Below, piece by piece: positions 5,162-8,024 of a stretch of 8,024 nucleotides of DNA. Below the pieces are notes generated by a model. That model was not told the DNA's origin. It made no database searches and was given only the letters and a program-made list of their open reading frames with translations. Position 1 is the first letter of the stretch. Every line of letters starts with the position of its first letter. A program made the position numbers and the translations under genes. This DNA is from Candidatus Sigynarchaeota archaeon (GTDB lineage: Archaea > Asgardarchaeota > Jordarchaeia > Jordarchaeales > Jordarchaeaceae), in contig JAUQYY010000216.1 of the NCBI GenBank assembly GCA_030587505.1, positions 1-8,024 on the forward strand, given 5' to 3'.

Positions 5162-6847
5162 ATTTCAAGCCTAGTTGAGGATAACTGGTGGTGGAGACCC
5201 GATTTTCTGGGATTCCTAGAGGACCTCGCGAAAAAAGTGGACGAGGAGACCAGACGATCACCGGAGAAGTTGAAGCGGAACCTGGAACTCCTTGCGGAGG
5301 AGGTAGGGGAGCGCGACCACGACTTGGGCCAGCTCAAAAAGCCCGGCTCCACCCTCAGGATTGAGGAGATTTGGATGCCGCAGCTTCTCCCCGCCCTGAA
5401 GAAAAACGTTCTCTCCGACGCGGCCGGAGACTACGTTCTCATAAGCCTGCGGGGCCCGCGTCGGGTGGGGAAGACCACCCTCCTGAAGCTCCTGCTCACG
5501 GAACTCCTTATGCGCAGCATCACCAGTCCCGGCGAGTTGAACCCCTTGAAGGTGGTCTACATTCGCTGCGACAGACCGGGGATGGGTGGTGTTGAGGGCC
5601 TAGCCAGCCTGATTCGAGACTTCCTCGCCAGGAGAGCGGGCTATCCCGGAGACGCGTACGTCCTCCTCGACGAGGTGAGCAGCCTGCGGGACTGGCAGTT
5701 CGCCGTGAAGGACCTGTACGACACGGGGATCCTGACAAGGAATAGGGTTAAGCTGCTCATCACCGGGAGTCACAGTTTGGACGTTAGAAAGGCCTCTGAG
5801 GTCCTCGGACTCAGGAGGGGAGTAATGCTGGAGGACGGCAACGACAAGCTGCTGCTTCCCATGAAGTTCGCCGAGTACGTCTACTACCGAGAACAGCTCG
5901 CCGGCAGGCACACGCTTAGAGACCTGGAGGACGGTCTGGGAACCGAGGAGAAGCTCGAAGCATTCGTGGAGCTAACCACCCCTGGAGGCGGAGTGCCCCG
6001 GATTCTGGAGATGGCGGAAGCCTACATAAACGAGCTCTACGCCTACTTTGAAGACTACCTCCTCACCGGAGGATTCCCCCTAGCCGTCCGCCAGCACCTC
6101 GAGCGTGGGAGAATAAACCCCAATGTTTACACCGAGTATGTCGACCTCGCGGCGAAGGACGCGCTAAGGTGGCGCCTAAACGAAGACACCCTATTCAACG
6201 TTCTGTGGGAGCTGCTGAGAGCCCCGGGAGGCCCCTTCGAAGCCGTCCCCATAAAGGAGACCAGCACAAACAAGCTGGCGGGCAGGCTGGGAATCTCGCA
6301 CAACACCGTCAAACAGTACCTAGACTACCTGGTAGACGCGTTCGTCCTACTCGAAGTCCCAAAACTAAAGCAGCTAGATACACGCAGCCCTCCACCCAAA
6401 AGCCCCAAGAAGTACTACTTTTGGGACCCCCTAATGTTCTACGCCCTAAAAGCCATGAGCGCCGGAAGCAGAGACCCCTACACCACGGCCCTAAACACCC
6501 ATGAAACATGGAAACCAGTCACAACAGAAATGATAATCGCCAGCAACACCGCCCACATGATACTAACCCTAGAACACATCCAAGACACACGCCTCCTAAA
6601 AAGAAAAATATTCTACCACAAACCCCAACCCGGAAAAGAAATAGACCTCCTAATAGACATCCGAGGAAGGCTAACCCCCATAGCAGTATACCCCAGTGAG
6701 AAAGTCGACACCAACTACGTCAAAAAACTGGCAAAAACAAGCCAACAGCTAAAAACAAGAGGAATACTAATCCACACGGGCAGAGAAACCCAAACAGCCA
6801 CAAACCACGCAGCGGTACCAGCCCCCCTATTCATGCTCCTCGCATAA
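5156..6847 (+). CDS. AAA-type ATPase with DUF4143-like C-terminal domain
   Basis: P-loop ATPase of the archaeal AAA_14/DUF4143 type, 563 residues, cytoplasmic, of unknown cellular role. Walker A is GPRRVGKTT (100-108), Walker B YVLLDEVSSL (168-177, D172 and E173), and sensor-1 LLITGSHS (200-207). YLLTGGFPLAV (301-311) marks entry into DUF4143, and LAGRLGISHNTVKQYLDYLVDAFVL (374-398) is a winged helix. The C-terminus has the nuclease-like fold signature KEIDLLID (494-501) then LTPIAVYPSEK (506-516). In relatives the second strand usually reads IEVK; here AVY replaces it, so the Glu/Lys pair is missing and nuclease activity is unlikely. The TTG start at 5156 is chosen because TGA lies in frame just before it (5150-5152), GGTGA precedes it, and the next possible start is GTG 5237. 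The last third of the gene is strongly C/A-rich on the coding strand, unlike the first part. It stands alone, with its own promoter. Confidence 0.88.
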   Translation: MSISSLVEDNWWWRPDFLGFLEDLAKKVDEETRRSPEKLKRNLELLAEEVGERDHDLGQLKKPGSTLRIEEIWMPQLLPALKKNVLSDAAGDYVLISLRGPRRVGKTTLLKLLLTELLMRSITSPGELNPLKVVYIRCDRPGMGGVEGLASLIRDFLARRAGYPGDAYVLLDEVSSLRDWQFAVKDLYDTGILTRNRVKLLITGSHSLDVRKASEVLGLRRGVMLEDGNDKLLLPMKFAEYVYYREQLAGRHTLRDLEDGLGTEEKLEAFVELTTPGGGVPRILEMAEAYINELYAYFEDYLLTGGFPLAVRQHLERGRINPNVYTEYVDLAAKDALRWRLNEDTLFNVLWELLRAPGGPFEAVPIKETSTNKLAGRLGISHNTVKQYLDYLVDAFVLLEVPKLKQLDTRSPPPKSPKKYYFWDPLMFYALKAMSAGSRDPYTTALNTHETWKPVTTEMIIASNTAHMILTLEHIQDTRLLKRKIFYHKPQPGKEIDLLIDIRGRLTPIAVYPSEKVDTNYVKKLAKTSQQLKTRGILIHTGRETQTATNHAAVPAPLFMLLA

Positions 6848-6970
6848 ACAAACCTCCACATCCAATGCCTCCGAAGCACCACTTTTCAAGAGATTGAGAA
6901 GCCAAGCGAGTCAAACCCAGAGCTAAGGAATACCCGTACAGGCTGAGAAAGTCAGGAGAGGTACCAAAAA

Positions 6971-7535
6971 GTGCACAGGGGATGGTACTATATCCCCGAG
7001 AAGAGAGACGTATGGGACTTCCTCGCCAGAGACAAGCACTTCAAGGTCCTAATTAAGCAGACCGCCGCAAGCATATGGAACCACGACTTCGTCCACAGAA
7101 ACGTCTACCGTAGCCGTCGAAAACCAATCGCACAAAAACGCATTAGAAAGATTCGCCCAGCGAATGGGCTGGATCTTCGAAGTGGAATACCACCCCAAGA
7201 TGCCCTACGAGTACAAGAAGATTGACAGACTGTTTGTCGAAGCACCAGAGTCCTGCATAGTCAGCTGCATGGCCGAATGGGCCTTCACAGACGCCCTCTC
7301 CACACTATACCTCAAGAGGAACGAAGTCAACCTCGACAAGTTGAGACAGCTAGGCAGGTGAAAGAGAATCTCCGGAACCCACACACGCGTGTGGACAGCA
7401 ATAAGATACGGCTGCGCAATGCTCAACAGGAGGCTAAGAAACAACAGGTTCAAGGTCAGAGCGGCGAACCTGAAGCAGAGCGGTGTCCAAGAATTAATAG
7501 AAGAAGCCGTTGAAAAGGTGGCGGAGTTTGTCTAG
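6971..7535 (+). pseudogene. Unrecognised protein gene, broken by a frameshift and an in-frame TGA
   Basis: I do not recognise this family. Reading from GTG 6971 (GAGAGG nine nt upstream), the first frame gives GWYYIPEKRDVWDFLARDKH, VLIKQTAASIWNHDFVHRNV. Near 7100-7106 one extra base moves the reading to the next frame, TVAVENQSHKNALERFAQRM, GWIFEVEYHPKMPYEYKKID, RLFVEAPESCIVSCMAEWAF, up to TGA 7359-7361. The same frame then stays open with protein-like sequence (RISGTHTRVWTAIRYGCAML, NLKQSGVQELIEEAVEKVAEFV) and ends at TAG 7533-7535. Joined, it would be about 187 residues, mixed and basic, without membrane segments. It ends 10 nt before the nucleotidyltransferase relic, so the two may once have formed a toxin-antitoxin-like pair; that is inference. 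Two separate small genes, one starting at ATG 7164, remain possible. The 123 nt before it (6848-6970) contain nothing I can name. Confidence 0.6.
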
Positions 7536-7545
7536 AGCAGTAGAA

Positions 7546-7756
7546 ATGGTGAAGAAGCGAGAGCAAGAAATCCTGAAAGCGATACTCCACATATCCGATA
7601 AGACTAGGGGGTTTCACTAATCCCCAACTTATAGTAATAGGCGGCTACGGCCTAGGAGCGCTCATCCTGCTCTCAAGGTTCACAAGGGACTGCGACCTCA
7701 CCCTCAGGAAAAGAGACGGGTGGAACATAGACCATCCAAACATCGGTAATACTTAA
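7546..7756 (+). pseudogene. Truncated, frameshifted nucleotidyltransferase gene
   Basis: The first frame from ATG 7546 reads MVKKREQEILKAILHISDKT RGF and stops at TAA 7618-7620. Skipping one base near 7615 continues as TNPQLIVIGGYGLGALILLS RFTRDCDLTLRKRDG. IGGYGLGALILLSRFTRDCDL resembles the nucleotide-binding start of AbiEii-like and related nucleotidyltransferases (normally GGYAVSAY...RFSxDxDL). It includes one of the two expected acidic positions as Asp and the other as the Asp after Cys. The frame ends at TAA 7754-7756 after about 70 residues, with no third Asp or C-terminal domain, so the gene is cut off by the DNA leading into the acyl-CoA dehydrogenase gene. It cannot be a working enzyme. 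This is the fifth nucleotidyltransferase-fold sequence in the window. Confidence 0.7.
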
Positions 7757-7769
7757 TAGTCGACGCCAA

Positions 7770-7805
7770 GATTTAAATCAGCTGCGTAACTCCTATAAAT
7801 ATAGG
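7770..7805 (+). promoter_or_regulatory. Promoter region of the acyl-CoA dehydrogenase gene
   Basis: Two TATA-like words precede the gene: GATTTAAATC (7770-7779, a perfect palindrome) and CCTATAAATATAGG (7792-7805, six-base inverted arms). The first would start transcription near 7800 and leave a leader containing the ribosome binding site. The second would start it near 7823, within the GGAGGT at 7821-7826. I favour the first, but cannot decide. Confidence 0.45.
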
Positions 7806-7832
7806 ACATAATTTTATTGTGGAGGTTTAAAG

Positions 7833-8024
7833 TTGGTATTAGAAAACGACATTTTCCTGGATGATGTGCACCTTAAGCTAAGAGACGAGGTTAAAGATTT
7901 CGTGAAATGGGTAGACCCAAAGTTGCTAAGAGCCATGGACGCAGAGGAGGTTGACTACCCCCATGATTTTTACCGTGAAGCGGGTAGGAGAAACCTTCTG
8001 GGGCTGAGATTTCCGAAGAAGTAT
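7833..8024 (+). CDS. Acyl-CoA dehydrogenase, N-terminal part (runs off the window)
   Basis: The first 64 residues of what looks like an acyl-CoA dehydrogenase, the FAD enzyme that oxidises acyl-CoA to enoyl-CoA in fatty acid or amino acid breakdown. The visible part has the helical N-terminal pattern: LKLRDEVKDFVKWVDPKLLR, a variable segment, then FYREAGRRNLLGLRFPKKY, which matches the conserved stretch GLLGLRFPeeYGG of the family. The active-site Glu and FAD contacts lie beyond the window. The TTG start at 7833 has a strong GGAGGT six nt upstream. This appears to be a chromosomal metabolic gene and probably marks the edge of the accessory island. Substrate class cannot be judged from this fragment. 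Confidence 0.75.
   Translation, partial: MVLENDIFLDDVHLKLRDEVKDFVKWVDPKLLRAMDAEEVDYPHDFYREAGRRNLLGLRFPKKY

Noticed and set aside
6508..6699. Basic, proline-rich 63-residue frame inside the ATPase gene
   Set aside because: It is an out-of-frame shadow created by the C/A-rich composition of the ATPase 3' part.
7277..7513. 78-residue frame overlapping the broken gene
   Set aside because: Glutamine- and arginine-rich sequence with no hydrophobic core; the alternative frame over the same bases (ending 7535) reads as normal protein.
1..8024. CRISPR array, insertion sequence ends, tRNA or attachment site
   Set aside because: I saw no short regularly spaced repeats, no transposase motifs, no cloverleaf-like sequence and no tRNA fragment.

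Overview
The window looks archaeal, most likely a thermophilic member of the Thermoproteota or a neighbouring lineage. The evidence is indirect: A/T-rich TATA-like boxes upstream of genes, one gene that appears to be transcribed without a leader, GGTG/GGAGG ribosome binding sites with TTG starts, frequent AGA/AGG and ATA codons, and protein families typical of archaeal accessory islands (HEPN/MNT, AbiEi/AbiEii, DUF4143-type ATPases). No RNA gene or other firm taxonomic marker is present, so the lineage is an inference.

Layout. 47-811 (minus): a HepT/MntA (HEPN/MNT) toxin-antitoxin pair whose HEPN toxin is frameshifted just before its RX4HXY active motif. 918-2895 (minus): an intact AbiEi/AbiEii pair, apparently leaderless, with an unusually long toxin. 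2896-3347: the promoter of that pair, a C/A-rich stretch, and a decayed 3' end of an AbiEii gene. 3348-4871 (plus): a second, unrelated-looking AbiEi/AbiEii pair; its toxin changes frame at an A5 run and ends 54 codons further on in the next frame. 4695-4970 repeats the 3' end of this toxin plus its downstream DNA, matching the decayed fragment at 3029-3276, so the second pair lies between imperfect direct repeats of about 250 bp. 4972-5155: spacer with a hairpin, a TATA-like box and a CTTGTCA palindrome. 5156-6847 (plus): a complete 563-residue AAA-type ATPase with a DUF4143-like C-terminus. 6971-7756 (plus): an unrecognised gene broken by a frameshift and an in-frame TGA, then the truncated 5' part of a nucleotidyltransferase gene, also frameshifted. 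7833-8024 (plus): the start of an acyl-CoA dehydrogenase gene, probably the edge of ordinary metabolic DNA.

Taken together, the first 7.76 kb is a defence/toxin-antitoxin island. Five separate nucleotidyltransferase-fold genes or remnants are present (MntA, two AbiEii, one AbiEii fragment, one truncated nucleotidyltransferase). The visible lesions fall in toxins and remnants, while both AbiEi antitoxins, MntA, the minus-strand AbiEii and the ATPase read through cleanly. This fits loss of toxin function with retention of antitoxin, but indel errors in the assembly are a real alternative for the single-base shifts. I see no clear evidence of a wholly new system. The most original signals are the direct repeats around the second AbiE pair, whose untranslated part is better conserved than the coding part, and the palindromes placed between TATA box and start codon.
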